DNA from: Chloroflexota bacterium
GTDB lineage: Bacteria > Chloroflexota > UBA11872 > VXOZ01
Direction: 5' to 3'
Length of the DNA stretch: 64,000 nt
Assembly: GCA_028874195.1 (NCBI GenBank)
Contig: JAPPLM010000055.1
Location: forward strand, 1-64,000
Numbering within the stretch: the first letter of the stretch is position 1; every line of letters begins with the position of its first letter. Below, in pieces: positions 9,204 to 17,702 of this stretch. The translations under genes and the position numbers were made by a program. The notes below the pieces were generated by a model. It was not told the DNA's origin. It was given only the letters and a program-made list of their open reading frames with translations, and did not search any database.

Positions 9204-10092
9204 GCGCGGCGGGACGAGCCGCGCAGCGCAACGCACGGGCTGGCAGGATCTTGCGATCCGCGCTGTTTCGGCGGTGATTTACGCCCCCCTCTTGCTGGCC
9301 CTCGCCTACTTTGGCAACCCTTGGCTCCTGATCGGCATGCTTGTATTGGGTGGGCTTGCGCTGTGGGAATACGTGAGTCTTGTGCGCGGGACAGGGCTTG
9401 CCGTGCACCGCGTCACCGCCGGTGCGCTCGCCCTTGGCTTCTTCCTGTGGCCCTACAGCTTGATATGGGCGGGCTATGCGGAGCTGGTGATACTGCCACC
9501 GCTCTTCTTTACCCTGATCGTGCTCTGCTCGCTATGGGTGCTCTTGCTGCCACGGGGCCGCGATCACGCGCAGACGTTCACCGGCTGGGGCATGGCAGTG
9601 GCGGGCGCCATGTACGTGGGCTGGCTGCTGGGCCACACCGTCGCGCTGCGTGACTACATCTACGTGCGGGGCGAACTTTGGTTGATCTTTGCTCTTGCCG
9701 TCACGTGGGCGTATGACACAGGGGCGTATCTTGTCGGCAGGAGCATCGGCAAACGCCGCATCTTCCAGCACCTAAGCGCCGGCAAGACCCTCGAAGGCAC
9801 GCTTGGCGGCGCATTCATCGCGGTCACGGTGGCAGCGCTCTACGCGCAATTCACCCCATTCCCGCTCAGCCCAATCCTGGCGGGCCTGATCGGTCTTGCC
9901 ACGGCGGTGGTTGCGCAACTTGGCGATTTGGTGGAATCGCTCCTCAAGCGCGGCGCGGACGCGAAAGAATCCGGCAGGCTTATCCCCGGCCACGGCGGAG
10001 TCTTGGATAGGATAGACAGCCTGCTCTTCACCGGGCCGTTTATGTTCTACGTGGCCCTGATATGGGCCAGCCTGCAGCTCGGGGCGCAGTAA
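9184..10092 (+). CDS. cdsA: Phosphatidate cytidylyltransferase
   Basis: A 302-residue integral membrane enzyme with about eight hydrophobic segments. The C-terminal signature reads SLLKRGADAKESGRLIPGHG then GVLDRIDS, the CTP_transf_1 pattern; the residue after Lys is Glu where most members have Asp. It makes CDP-diacylglycerol from phosphatidate and CTP for phospholipid synthesis. I start it at the ATG at 9184 because the preceding in-frame codons are merely the other frame of uppS; the basic, Arg-rich N-terminus (AKRSNKRGG) then leads into the first membrane helix. It ends 9 bases from the convergent PhyH gene. Confidence 0.93.
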   Translation: MAKRSNKRGGTSRAAQRTGWQDLAIRAVSAVIYAPLLLALAYFGNPWLLIGMLVLGGLALWEYVSLVRGTGLAVHRVTAGALALGFFLWPYSLIWAGYAELVILPPLFFTLIVLCSLWVLLLPRGRDHAQTFTGWGMAVAGAMYVGWLLGHTVALRDYIYVRGELWLIFALAVTWAYDTGAYLVGRSIGKRRIFQHLSAGKTLEGTLGGAFIAVTVAALYAQFTPFPLSPILAGLIGLATAVVAQLGDLVESLLKRGADAKESGRLIPGHGGVLDRIDSLLFTGPFMFYVALIWASLQLGAQ

Positions 10093-10101
10093 GCCCAAAC
10101 C

Positions 10102-10929
10102 CTACTCGCCGACTGCCATTTCCACCACTGGTCGGCCGTCTTCTTCCACCCACACACCGCAGGGGCCGCCGCGCTCGCTGTTGCCTAGATCGACAACGCT
10201 GCCATCCATGCGCAATACCGGATGGTAGTACTTGGAGACTTTCTCCGCACTGCCCATGATGTAGTGGCCGATGAGGGAACGGCGGAAGCGGTCAATGGTC
10301 CGATTTGGGTAGCTTCCGTGAATGAGTTGGCCGTTGAAGAAGAGCACGTCACCGGCATCCATGAGCACCGGAGCGGTCTTCACTTGATCCGGCAACTGCA
10401 CGGTGACGTCCGTAAAGCTCTGAGCGGTGTCCGCCTCCTCCGTGCACAGTTCCGGCAGGGTGTGACTGCCGGGCACCACCTGTAGACAGCCGTTGGCCTC
10501 ATCGCAGTCGTCGAGCGCAAGCCAGGCCGCCATGCAGGTGCCGGGCTGCACTTGCAGATAGAACTGGTCCTGGTGCATGGCTTGTCCACGCGCGCCGGGC
10601 GGCTTGAAGTAGATCATGCTCTGCACCGCGAACGGGTCGGCACCTAACAGTGTCGCCAATCCGTCGCGGAAGCGCGGGTCCAGCATCCACCGCAGGCTCA
10701 GGTCGTCCCAGCGGTGCATATGGATCATGCGGGGGAATTGCTTGAGAGGGTCGGCAGACGGGTCTCCGTTCGGCCTCTCCACACCGGCGGAGTCGCCCTT
10801 GTAGGTCCCGTTCTGCCGCAAGTACATGTAATGCTCGGTAAGCGCCGCTACCTCGTCCGGCGGAAACAAGCCCCGCGCAATGACATAGCCTTGCTTGTCA
10901 AAGGAATCTTTGAATGACTGATCGAACAT
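10102..10929 (-). CDS. Phytanoyl-CoA dioxygenase (PhyH) family protein
   Basis: The 275-residue protein has the Fe(II)/2-oxoglutarate dioxygenase facial triad: His and Asp in MHQDQFYL and a distal His in LIHGSYPN, followed by RFRRSLIGHYI with the Arg that binds 2-oxoglutarate. The N-terminus (FDKQGYVIARGLFPPDEVAAL) is typical of PhyH members. These enzymes hydroxylate varied small substrates, and the many paralogs in Chloroflexota have unknown substrates. The ATG at 10929 is preceded by GGAAGGGG; a GTG lies directly before it. It is convergent with cdsA and divergent from the DUF3604 gene. Confidence 0.9.
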   Translation of the reverse strand: MFDQSFKDSFDKQGYVIARGLFPPDEVAALTEHYMYLRQNGTYKGDSAGVERPNGDPSADPLKQFPRMIHMHRWDDLSLRWMLDPRFRDGLATLLGADPFAVQSMIYFKPPGARGQAMHQDQFYLQVQPGTCMAAWLALDDCDEANGCLQVVPGSHTLPELCTEEADTAQSFTDVTVQLPDQVKTAPVLMDAGDVLFFNGQLIHGSYPNRTIDRFRRSLIGHYIMGSAEKVSKYYHPVLRMDGSVVDLGNSERGGPCGVWVEEDGRPVVEMAVGE

Positions 10930-11204
10930 CACAACGCCCCTTCCGGTATCGCTATTTCGCTGTGGTGGACGCAGGTTGCCGCGTGTGGGTTACCTATGCG
11001 TGCAGACCCAAGAATGCTCCAATTCGCAGAAGTCAAAGCGGGTTCGGCATCAATCTCCAGATTGCAGTGTACACCTTTCCCGCTGGGCAGGCCATCCCTA
11101 CGTAGAGTAGCAGCATTCGCATGCAGCGTACTGCATGTCATCCAGAGACGACGTACAATGGTAGCGACGACGCTTTTGAGGAATCGGAGGGGGGACTGGA
11201 TTCG

Positions 11205-12404
11205 ATGGTACGCCAGCCGGCGGATTACCGCCTCGTATGGGGAGACCTGCACATTCACTCGTATTTCTCGTCATGCTATTGGGGCGAGGAAACGCTTCCC
11301 GATGGCTTCGACGGTTCGCCAGCCGACTGCTACCGCTACGCCCGGGACGTGGCGCATATGGATTTCGGCGCGGTGACCGATCATACGTGGTCGGGCAACG
11401 GTAGGATGCTGGTAGAGGATGAATGGTCGGAGATTCTCGATGCTAACCGCCAGTACCACGAGCCGGGCCGTTTCGTGAGTGTCCCGGCGTACGAGTGGAA
11501 CTCTCCCAAAGACCGGCAGTGGGGTCACCGCAACACCATCTTCAATCATGACGAGCCGCCGATTCTGCGCAGCGGCGCGGCGGTAACCGACCTTTCCCAG
11601 CTCTGGCAACAGTTGGAAGCGTTGCCCTACGATTCTCTTAGTATCCCCCACCACCTCGCCCGCGACGCCACGCCGTATGACTGGTCGCAGCATCACGCCC
11701 ACTGGGAGCCGGTGGTGGAGATCACCTCCCTCTGGGGCAACTACGAATACCAGGGTAATCCCCATGAATGCGACCCCAACTGGTCGCCGAGCGCCACCGG
11801 CAGCTTTTTACAAGACGGTCTGGCCGAGGCGCATCGCGTCGGCGTCATCGGCGGCGGCGACAACCACACGGGCCACGCCGGCGGTCATTACTACCACTCG
11901 GACAATCCAAAGGCGGCGAGCAACAAGCGCCTGGGCCGCCTGAGCCAATTGCGCATGAACGCCCTGGGCACGGGTATCGGCGGGCTGTATGTCAAGGAGT
12001 TTACCCGGGAGGGCATCTTCGAGGCTCTGCGCGCCCGGCGTTGTATCGCCGCTTCCGGTCGCAAGATTGGGCTGTGGACGGAGACCAATGGCCTGCCCAT
12101 GGGCGCGGAAGGCCCAATGCTGGATGGCGGCCCGCGCACCATTGCCTACTCAGTTTCGGGTAGCGAGCGCCTCAAGAGCGTCAGCTTAGTCCGCAACGGC
12201 GTGGACGTGAAGCGCTTCTACGCCGACGACTATTACCACGAAGGCACTTTGGAAGATACCGATCCGCTTGAAAGGCTGCAAAAGATTTCCCCCAGTGTCA
12301 GCAACGGCAACGGCGAGAACTGGGTCTACTATTATGTGCGCGTGGTACAGGAGGACGGACGCACGGCGTGGTCGAGTCCGGTCTGGTTTCCAGTTTCAGC
12401 GTAG
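11205..12404 (+). CDS. DUF3604/PHP-like metal-dependent protein
   Basis: The 399-residue protein opens with VWGDLHIHSYFSSCYWGEE, the metal-binding HxH of PHP-type phosphoesterases. Further probable ligands lie in FGAVTDHTWSGNG, SIPHHLARD and IGGGDNHTGHAG. The layout matches DUF3604, found widely in marine and sponge-associated bacteria and lacking a firm biochemical role. The start at 11205 follows GGAGGGGGGA about 10 bases upstream; longer frames upstream lack such a site. It has a separate, divergent promoter region from the PhyH gene. Confidence 0.8.
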   Translation: MVRQPADYRLVWGDLHIHSYFSSCYWGEETLPDGFDGSPADCYRYARDVAHMDFGAVTDHTWSGNGRMLVEDEWSEILDANRQYHEPGRFVSVPAYEWNSPKDRQWGHRNTIFNHDEPPILRSGAAVTDLSQLWQQLEALPYDSLSIPHHLARDATPYDWSQHHAHWEPVVEITSLWGNYEYQGNPHECDPNWSPSATGSFLQDGLAEAHRVGVIGGGDNHTGHAGGHYYHSDNPKAASNKRLGRLSQLRMNALGTGIGGLYVKEFTREGIFEALRARRCIAASGRKIGLWTETNGLPMGAEGPMLDGGPRTIAYSVSGSERLKSVSLVRNGVDVKRFYADDYYHEGTLEDTDPLERLQKISPSVSNGNGENWVYYYVRVVQEDGRTAWSSPVWFPVSA

Positions 12405-12504
12405 GCGCTAAACTGCTCGAGTGGATTCGATCCTAGTCGAGAGTTGCTGGCAAATCTAGCTGGAATACACAGAATCCACAGCACTCATGATGGTTCTAGC
12501 TATG

Positions 12505-12533
12505 TTGTTCTGGAGTTGAGACAGGCGTAATAT
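12505..12533 (+). promoter_or_regulatory. Candidate promoter of the restriction-modification pair
   Basis: TTGTTC (12505-12510) and TAATAT (12528-12533) are 17 bases apart. The surrounding DNA (12405-12633) is clearly more AT-rich than neighbouring operons and holds no other feature I can support. The match to consensus is partial. Confidence 0.35.
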
Positions 12534-12633
12534 AGACGAAACTCAATTGTGGAGACGCTTGCACGATGACATAGGCCTCCTAGCCGGACCGAGTGCAATT
12601 CCAAGTCTTCGTCCAAATAAAGGAAATTGCAAA

Positions 12634-13383
12634 ATGGCCGAACCTGCATTGAAACAAGAGGAGCCATTGGTCAAATCCGTGTTTTCGACATTTCGAGACA
12701 TGGAGATGCCCGAATTGGAGCTACCTCCTGATCTCAGATTCAACGACGAATTGGAGATGGAAGGGTTAGAGTTTCTTAGTCTCTTGCCCGATGGAAAGGT
12801 CCCGGTTGCATTTCTCGATCCCCAGTACCGTGGCCTGCTAGACAAGATGTCATACGGCAACGAAGGGCGGAGTAGAAGCAAAGCACGGTGTTCCCTCCCA
12901 CAAATGAGTGAGGAGACAATTGGTGCTTTTGTTCGTGGTATAGACCGTGTTCTGATGCCGAGCGGACACTTGTTCCTGTGGACGGATAAGTATCACCTCT
13001 GCACGGGAATAGATGCTTGGCGTATGGGAACACACCTCGATGTAGTCGATCTCGTCACATGGGACAAGGGTCGCATTGGCATGGGTTACCGTACAAGGAG
13101 AAGAAGTGAGTACCTGTTAGTCTTACAAAAGAAACCGCGACGTGCAAAAGGCGTGTGGAAGTCACACGACATACCCGACGTGTGGATGGAACGGGTCACA
13201 CGTCAAGGTGAGACGCATAGGAAGCCCGTCGGACTACAGGCTGCGCTCTTAGAAGCCGTTTCCAATCCGGGAGATGTAGTGATAGATCCGGCAGCCGGCA
13301 GCTTCTCCGTGCTGGAGGCGTGCCGTCTAAAGGACAGACACTTCCTGGGATGCGATATAGCGGGAAAGTATGGCACGGATTAG
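12634..13383 (+). CDS. Type II DNA methyltransferase (beta-class, N6-A or N4-C)
   Basis: The 249-residue protein has motif IV early (LDPQYRG near residue 62) and the AdoMet motif I late (DPAAGSFSVLEAC near residue 218), the permuted order of beta-class methyltransferases. Between them are YGNEG, LPQM and LFLWTDKYHL blocks. DPQY instead of DPPY is a conservative catalytic variant that leaves base specificity open. It would protect the host site from the adjoining endonuclease, whose gene overlaps its last 14 bases. I place the start at 12634, where AAAGGAA precedes an ATG; an upstream GTG-type extension has no such site. Base composition is AT-richer than neighbours, suggesting acquisition. 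Confidence 0.88.
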   Translation: MAEPALKQEEPLVKSVFSTFRDMEMPELELPPDLRFNDELEMEGLEFLSLLPDGKVPVAFLDPQYRGLLDKMSYGNEGRSRSKARCSLPQMSEETIGAFVRGIDRVLMPSGHLFLWTDKYHLCTGIDAWRMGTHLDVVDLVTWDKGRIGMGYRTRRRSEYLLVLQKKPRRAKGVWKSHDIPDVWMERVTRQGETHRKPVGLQAALLEAVSNPGDVVIDPAAGSFSVLEACRLKDRHFLGCDIAGKYGTD

Positions 13384-14053
13384 CAACTACAAAGGCAGGC
13401 GTGCTGGCGGCTATGAACGGCTCTTCGGCGATGTGGAATTAGGAATACTCATTAGCCGAATTCAAGGAGCCGTTATAGGTTCTGGTACAGAACTGGAGCG
13501 AATAATCAGAAGTAGGGTCAAACTCATAGATGACCTCGATAGGTTTTTGAAGCTGGAAATTATGCCCGCAGGCATATTCTTGGCCGATAAGCGCCAATTG
13601 AAAGCCTGCAAAACGCTGGATTTTGCTGGCTCTGAACCCGACTTTGTGCTCTTTCGTCGTCGCGATGGCCATCAGCATTGCTATGTCGTCGAATTGAAGG
13701 ACGGAGACAATTTTGACACAAAAAAGGCAGCGGCGGAACGCAGGTCAATGTCCGACTTCATTAGCATGAACGCGCAGTATGTCCCTTACACAATGTCCGC
13801 ACACATTTGTTGCTTCAATCAAGATAGCCGTGAAGAGATCGTTGTGGGCCTGAAGAGCAAGATCACATTAGAAGAAGCCATGACCGGGCGAGAGTTCTGT
13901 GAGTTGTTGGAAATTAACTACGGCGAGATTATTGAAGAGCGAAAAGCCGATCAATACCCAAATCTAAGTTACTTTGTAGAAGAGTTACTTCGCATCGATG
14001 CGGTCAAGACCCTTATCGAAGAGCGCCTTGACTCTCAAGATTCCGGTCGATAG
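13370..14053 (+). CDS. Probable type II restriction endonuclease, PD-(D/E)XK fold
   Basis: The 227-residue protein has a plausible nuclease core: PDFVLF with Asp91, then CYVVELKDGDNFDTKKA with Glu108 and Lys110, the PD...ExK pattern. An upstream Glu (residues 38-58 include LERIIRSRVKLIDD) could complete the site. It starts inside the methyltransferase gene (14-base overlap), so the two are translationally coupled as a compact M-R unit. The sequence does not let me name the recognition site or isoschizomer group. The C-terminal third is helical and charged. Low GC relative to flanks supports horizontal origin. Confidence 0.75.
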   Translation: MARISNYKGRRAGGYERLFGDVELGILISRIQGAVIGSGTELERIIRSRVKLIDDLDRFLKLEIMPAGIFLADKRQLKACKTLDFAGSEPDFVLFRRRDGHQHCYVVELKDGDNFDTKKAAAERRSMSDFISMNAQYVPYTMSAHICCFNQDSREEIVVGLKSKITLEEAMTGREFCELLEINYGEIIEERKADQYPNLSYFVEELLRIDAVKTLIEERLDSQDSGR

Positions 14054-14102
14054 CGAACCCTTCTAACTTGGGGCGTGGTCACTCCTTTGCTCGGAGGCGG
14101 AG

Positions 14103-14207
14103 AAACGGCGCAGGTTTCATTTTGATCCAAAGGCGGGGAGTTTCTCCGTGCTGGAAGCCTGTCGGCAGCGGAATCGCGTCTTCCTCGGCCGTGATATTGA
14201 AGGCTAG
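14103..14207 (+). pseudogene. 3' remnant of a second DNA methyltransferase
   Basis: Positions 14124-14207 read DPKAGSFSVLEACRQRNRVF then LGRDIEG and a stop, closely matching the motif I end of the intact methyltransferase (DPAAGSFSVLEACRLKDRHF...). The DNA differs at many codon positions, so this is a diverged paralog fragment and not a recent duplication. Upstream similarity fades within about 20 bases. The rest of 14054-14349 contains nothing else I can assign. The fragment suggests that an older R-M locus at this site was replaced or partly deleted. Confidence 0.75.
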
Positions 14208-14349
14208 TGAGACTCTGTAGGCAATGATATTCTGCGCATTGAAGCCCTCCGATCTAATGCTTGATAGGAAGTCTCACTTTGGGGGCGCATTTCGGCAATT
14301 TAATTCGGTTGAGTTGACAGCAATTCAAAGTGCATAGAGGCAAGAGACA

Positions 14350-15381
14350 ATGAGTTTAGAACCGATTCGTGTCGGCATCATCGGCGCGGGCGCAAACACG
14401 CGCGGCAAACACATCCCCGGCCTGCAGGCAATCGAGGGCGTGGAGGTCGTTAGCGTCTGCAACCGCAGCCCGGAGTCCAGCGCGCGCGCCGCGGAGGAGT
14501 TCGGCATTTCCACGACGTACGACAACTGGAATGAACTGGTCGACGCGCCGGACACCAACGCCATCGTCATCGGCACGTGGCCCTATCTTCACTGCCAGGT
14601 GACCCTGGCGGCGTTGGCCGCCGGCAAGCACGTGCTCTGCGAGGCGCGCATGGCCATGAACGCCGCCGAAGCCTGGGAGATGCACGCCGCCGCGCAAGCG
14701 AATCCGCATCTGGTTGTGCAGATCGTGCCGTCACCCATGACGCTGCGGGTAGATGCGACGCTGAAGCGCCTGCTGGCGGAAGGCTACCTGGGCGATCTGC
14801 TCGCCATCGAAGTGCGCGTGGGCGGCGACTTTCTCGATGCCGAAGCGCCCCTGCACTGGCGCCAGGATTTTGACCTGAGCGGCTTCAACATCATGAGCAT
14901 GGGTATCTGGTATGAGGCCGTTTTGCGGTGGGTGGGCGAGGCCATCCGCGTGCAGGCCATGGGTAAGATATACACGAAGATGCGGACGGACGAGACTGGC
15001 GCGCTGCGCGCCGTGCGCGTGCCTGAGCACGTGGACGTCGTGGCCGACATGGCGTGCGGCGCGCAATTGCACATGCAGGTCTCGGGCGTGACCGGCTTGG
15101 CCGGGGCGCCGGAGGCGTACCTCTTTGGCAGCGAAGGCACCCTGCGCTACTGCGAGAATGTCCTCTACGGTGGCAGGCGAGGCGATACTGCCTTGGAAGA
15201 GATTCCCATCCCTGACCATGAAGCCGGCGCCTGGCGCGTGGAAGAGGAATTCGTTAGCGCAATCCGCGGCCAGGAGAAGATCACCCACACTCCGCCCGAA
15301 ACCGGCGTGAAGTACATGGAGTTCACGGAAGCGGTCACCCGCAGCATGCAGACCGGCCAGGCGATTGCCCTGCCGCTGTAG
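14350..15381 (+). CDS. Gfo/Idh/MocA family oxidoreductase
   Basis: The 343-residue protein starts with the NAD(P)-binding motif VGIIGAGANTRGKHIPG, then has the family segment AGKHVLCEARMAMNAAEAWEM, in which the usual catalytic Lys of EKP is replaced (CEARMAM in place of CEKPxA). That loss hints at altered catalysis. The C-terminal half matches the family's alpha/beta substrate domain. Members oxidise or reduce sugars, inositols and related polyols. AGAGGCAAG precedes the ATG. It stands alone on the plus strand between the R-M remnant and a repeat cluster. Confidence 0.87.
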   Translation: MSLEPIRVGIIGAGANTRGKHIPGLQAIEGVEVVSVCNRSPESSARAAEEFGISTTYDNWNELVDAPDTNAIVIGTWPYLHCQVTLAALAAGKHVLCEARMAMNAAEAWEMHAAAQANPHLVVQIVPSPMTLRVDATLKRLLAEGYLGDLLAIEVRVGGDFLDAEAPLHWRQDFDLSGFNIMSMGIWYEAVLRWVGEAIRVQAMGKIYTKMRTDETGALRAVRVPEHVDVVADMACGAQLHMQVSGVTGLAGAPEAYLFGSEGTLRYCENVLYGGRRGDTALEEIPIPDHEAGAWRVEEEFVSAIRGQEKITHTPPETGVKYMEFTEAVTRSMQTGQAIALPL

Positions 15382-15465
15382 AGGATGTGGTAGCTTCAGC
15401 GCTGAACAGATCGCATCCGGGCCCCCGACTGGGAGCCCTTGCTCGATGGAACCGATCCGTTAGAC

Positions 15466-15930
15466 CTGAGTCTATCGAAGGGTGTACGGAACGGCTCACT
15501 CTTGGTAGCAGCATGGCGCACACACGCCGTTCGTGCTGAGCTTGTCGAAGTACGGACGGGTCGCGTTTCGCACTTCACGGCAGAGCATCCGGCGGCAACC
15601 GACCTCAATAGTAGCGCGGGGGCTTGTCCCCCGCCTCTTGGACTCATAGTGAAGTGCATCCGGGGTCAACGGCGGCCATTAGAGCGAATGGCGCTACACC
15701 TTTGGCGCCAGCAAAGCGCCTGCCCCTTCCTCGGACGCAGGTTGCAAACCTGCGCTACCGGAGTGCGGGCGTTGCTCCCATCGTGCGTAGAAAACCCCCA
15801 AGTCACCCGTAGCGCGGGGGCTTGCCCTCCGCTCCTTGCATCAAGGTGGAGAGTATTCAACGCACTGCCGTCCGTTCATCCTTCGACCCTTCGGCAAGCT
15901 CAGGACAGGCATGCTCAGGACGAACGGACG
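15466..15930. repeat. Dense cluster of dispersed palindromic repeats (families A, C, D)
   Basis: This gap between convergent genes (15382-16004) is built largely of repeats. Family A copies (cttgtcgaag/ctgag cores bounded by cgttc/gaacg) lie at about 15466-15500, 15526-15556 and 15871-15930; the last is a long imperfect palindrome. Family C copies (tagcgcgggggcttg..cccgc) lie at about 15612-15640 and 15810-15832. Family D (gcaggttgcaaacctgcgctacc) lies at 15736-15762. Open frames through the region are repeat artefacts. Confidence 0.75.
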
Positions 15931-16004
15931 GGTTGCGTCCCACACTTCTCGGTAGAGTGTACGGCGGCAGTTGATCCTAACCGTTGGCTGTGCAGCAAGA
16001 CGGC

Positions 16005-16676
16005 TCACAGTATCCCGTGGCGCTCGAAGACCGCGCGCATCTTTTCACCTGCGGCGAGTTCCGCGCGTACGGTGTTCTCGCCTTTCACCTTCTCCTCGGC
16101 CGGCTGCAACACCGCCTCGATGTGCTGGTGGGGAATGACCACCACGCCGTCGTATTCGGCAAGGATGTAGTCGCCGGGATGCACCAGCACCCCGCCGCAC
16201 GTGATGGGCACGTTGTGGGCGATAGCCTCGGCGCGGCCGGCGGCATCGGCGGCGCAGAACGCCGTGGCAAAGACCGGATACGGCTTGGCGATGATCATGC
16301 CGCTGTCGCGCACAGGGCCGTCGATGACTGCGCCGGTAGCCCCACGGGCCTGGGCGCAGGTGGAAAAGAGTTCGCCAAAGAGCGCGCACGGCGGCGCGTC
16401 ACCCAGCGTGCCGATATACACTTCCCCTGGCAGCAGGCAGTCCATGGCCTCGATCTCCATGTAGTGGTATTCCGCCTGCGAAGGAATGCGCTCCGCCGGA
16501 CGAAAGTGGATCGGATGGGCGCGCCCAACTATTCTTGCCTCCGGATAGAGCGGCCGCACGCGCGGCGCCATCACCTGGTGCCGCAAGCCGAGGGCATCGA
16601 GCGCGTCGGAGACCACGGCCACGTAAACGTGCTGCAAGCGCTCGAGATAGGGGTCGTTGGTCGAAGCGGCGGACAT
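16005..16676 (-). CDS. RraA family protein (HMG/CHA aldolase-like)
   Basis: The 223-residue protein has the RraA/4-hydroxy-4-methyl-2-oxoglutarate aldolase core: VSDALDALGLRHQVMAP, GDAPPCALFGELFSTCAQAR and GAVIDGPVRDS, where the Arg-Asp pair binds pyruvate and a divalent metal. Members either cleave 4-carboxy-4-hydroxy-2-oxoacids in aromatic degradation or modulate RNase E. The absence of a nearby RNase E gene and the catabolic surroundings favour an aldolase or decarboxylase role. AAGGAGC lies 8 bases before the ATG. Confidence 0.85.
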   Translation of the reverse strand: MSAASTNDPYLERLQHVYVAVVSDALDALGLRHQVMAPRVRPLYPEARIVGRAHPIHFRPAERIPSQAEYHYMEIEAMDCLLPGEVYIGTLGDAPPCALFGELFSTCAQARGATGAVIDGPVRDSGMIIAKPYPVFATAFCAADAAGRAEAIAHNVPITCGGVLVHPGDYILAEYDGVVVIPHQHIEAVLQPAEEKVKGENTVRAELAAGEKMRAVFERHGIL

Positions 16677-17092
16677 TGGGCGTTGCTCCTTACGGTTATG
16701 ACTGAATACGATGACTTCTGTACACCATACCCTGACAGAGTCTGATTCTTACTTGGGCTAACCTGTCCTAACTGTGATAGCGGCACCAAACACATGCTGG
16801 TAGGCCAAGTCCGAGGACATAGAGCCTTCTCGGCAATGCGGTTTTGGTCAGAATCTTGTTAGCAAGTAGCCAAGTCATGGCTGGCAAACTCAACTCTTAC
16901 CCATTGACTCCAAAGTTTGTTGGATTACATTGGATATTGAAGGATGCTCTACATCATTTCTGCTCTATCAAAGGGTATACCATGCCTAGGCGGTGATCCA
17001 CGTTAATTGCCTTTCATGAGCGAAAAGCGACATGAGCCACGTCTGCCCATCGGAAATAGCGGCGAGACAGCATTGGCAAGGAAGGGACAAAG
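16677..17092. other. Intergenic region without recognisable genes
   Basis: This 416-base divergent gap between the RraA-family gene and the CxxC-protein gene is more AT-rich than its flanks. It holds the promoters of both genes by inference, but I see no convincing boxes, RNA or repeat. Confidence 0.5.
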
Positions 17093-17635
17093 ATGCCAAA
17101 GCGGAGGCGGGTAATTCACAGGTCTGTGACCAATCATCTTATCCCCACGGAATCAAGGGGCAAGCCGGTGCAGCTTCACGTGCCCACCTATACACTGGCT
17201 GACTTTCGCCGGGCATATCCTACCGGACAGTTTCGCTGTGGAAGCTGTGGTGAATTGTGGCCGAGCCAGGAAGAGATCGACGCCACAAGAAGAAAGTTTG
17301 GCAAAGACCTGCTGAGTGCCATGGAGAGAAGGTGGGAGCCGGATACGGTCATTTCGTTTGCGCTCTCGCATGAGTATTTTCCCGATGCTTTCTATACACA
17401 GGACCCAGCTCTCACCGAGGATGAGCAAGCACTGGCAGAATGCCCGGTGCTATACACAGACGGCATCCGAGACGAGTACGTCTTGAACGACGACGGACGC
17501 TACGAGTGGCTTTACGGCTTTGTGTTCCGCGATGCGCGGTCGCCGGAGGGCGTGTATCGGGAGGTTTGGTATCCCACCGCCGTGTTCCGCGCTGCCGGAG
17601 AGATTGAAGATGGATTCCCGCTTGCGCGGGAATGA
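17093..17635 (+). CDS. Hypothetical protein with a CxxC motif
   Basis: The 180-residue protein is not recognised. It has one CGSCGELW zinc-knuckle-like pair near residue 46 and a conserved-looking block EPDTVISFALSHEYFPDAF. The last eight codons and the stop (GFPLARE) are supplied by a dispersed repeat (17611-17638), so the original C-terminus has been replaced. A frameshifted paralog follows directly downstream. GGAAGGGAC before the ATG supports the start. With only one CxxC pair, metal binding would need dimerisation or other ligands. Confidence 0.6.
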   Translation: MPKRRRVIHRSVTNHLIPTESRGKPVQLHVPTYTLADFRRAYPTGQFRCGSCGELWPSQEEIDATRRKFGKDLLSAMERRWEPDTVISFALSHEYFPDAFYTQDPALTEDEQALAECPVLYTDGIRDEYVLNDDGRYEWLYGFVFRDARSPEGVYREVWYPTAVFRAAGEIEDGFPLARE

Positions 17636-17638
17636 CGG
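17611..17638. repeat. Family B palindromic repeat overlapping a gene end
   Basis: tggattcccgcttgcgcggg followed by aatgacgg matches the family B repeat seen at 18.26, 19.45, 26.3, 26.5, 33.0 and 38.1 kb. Here it supplies the final codons and TGA stop of the upstream coding sequence. Confidence 0.75.
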
Positions 17639-17702
17639 AGTCCCCTGCGCTAGATTCATGGTAATGACGGACAGTGATCTTCGTGTTCCAAGGGAGGCAC
17701 CA

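Noticed and set aside
15439-16170. 243-codon plus frame
   Set aside because: Spans repeat families A, C and D and runs into the antisense of the RraA-family gene.
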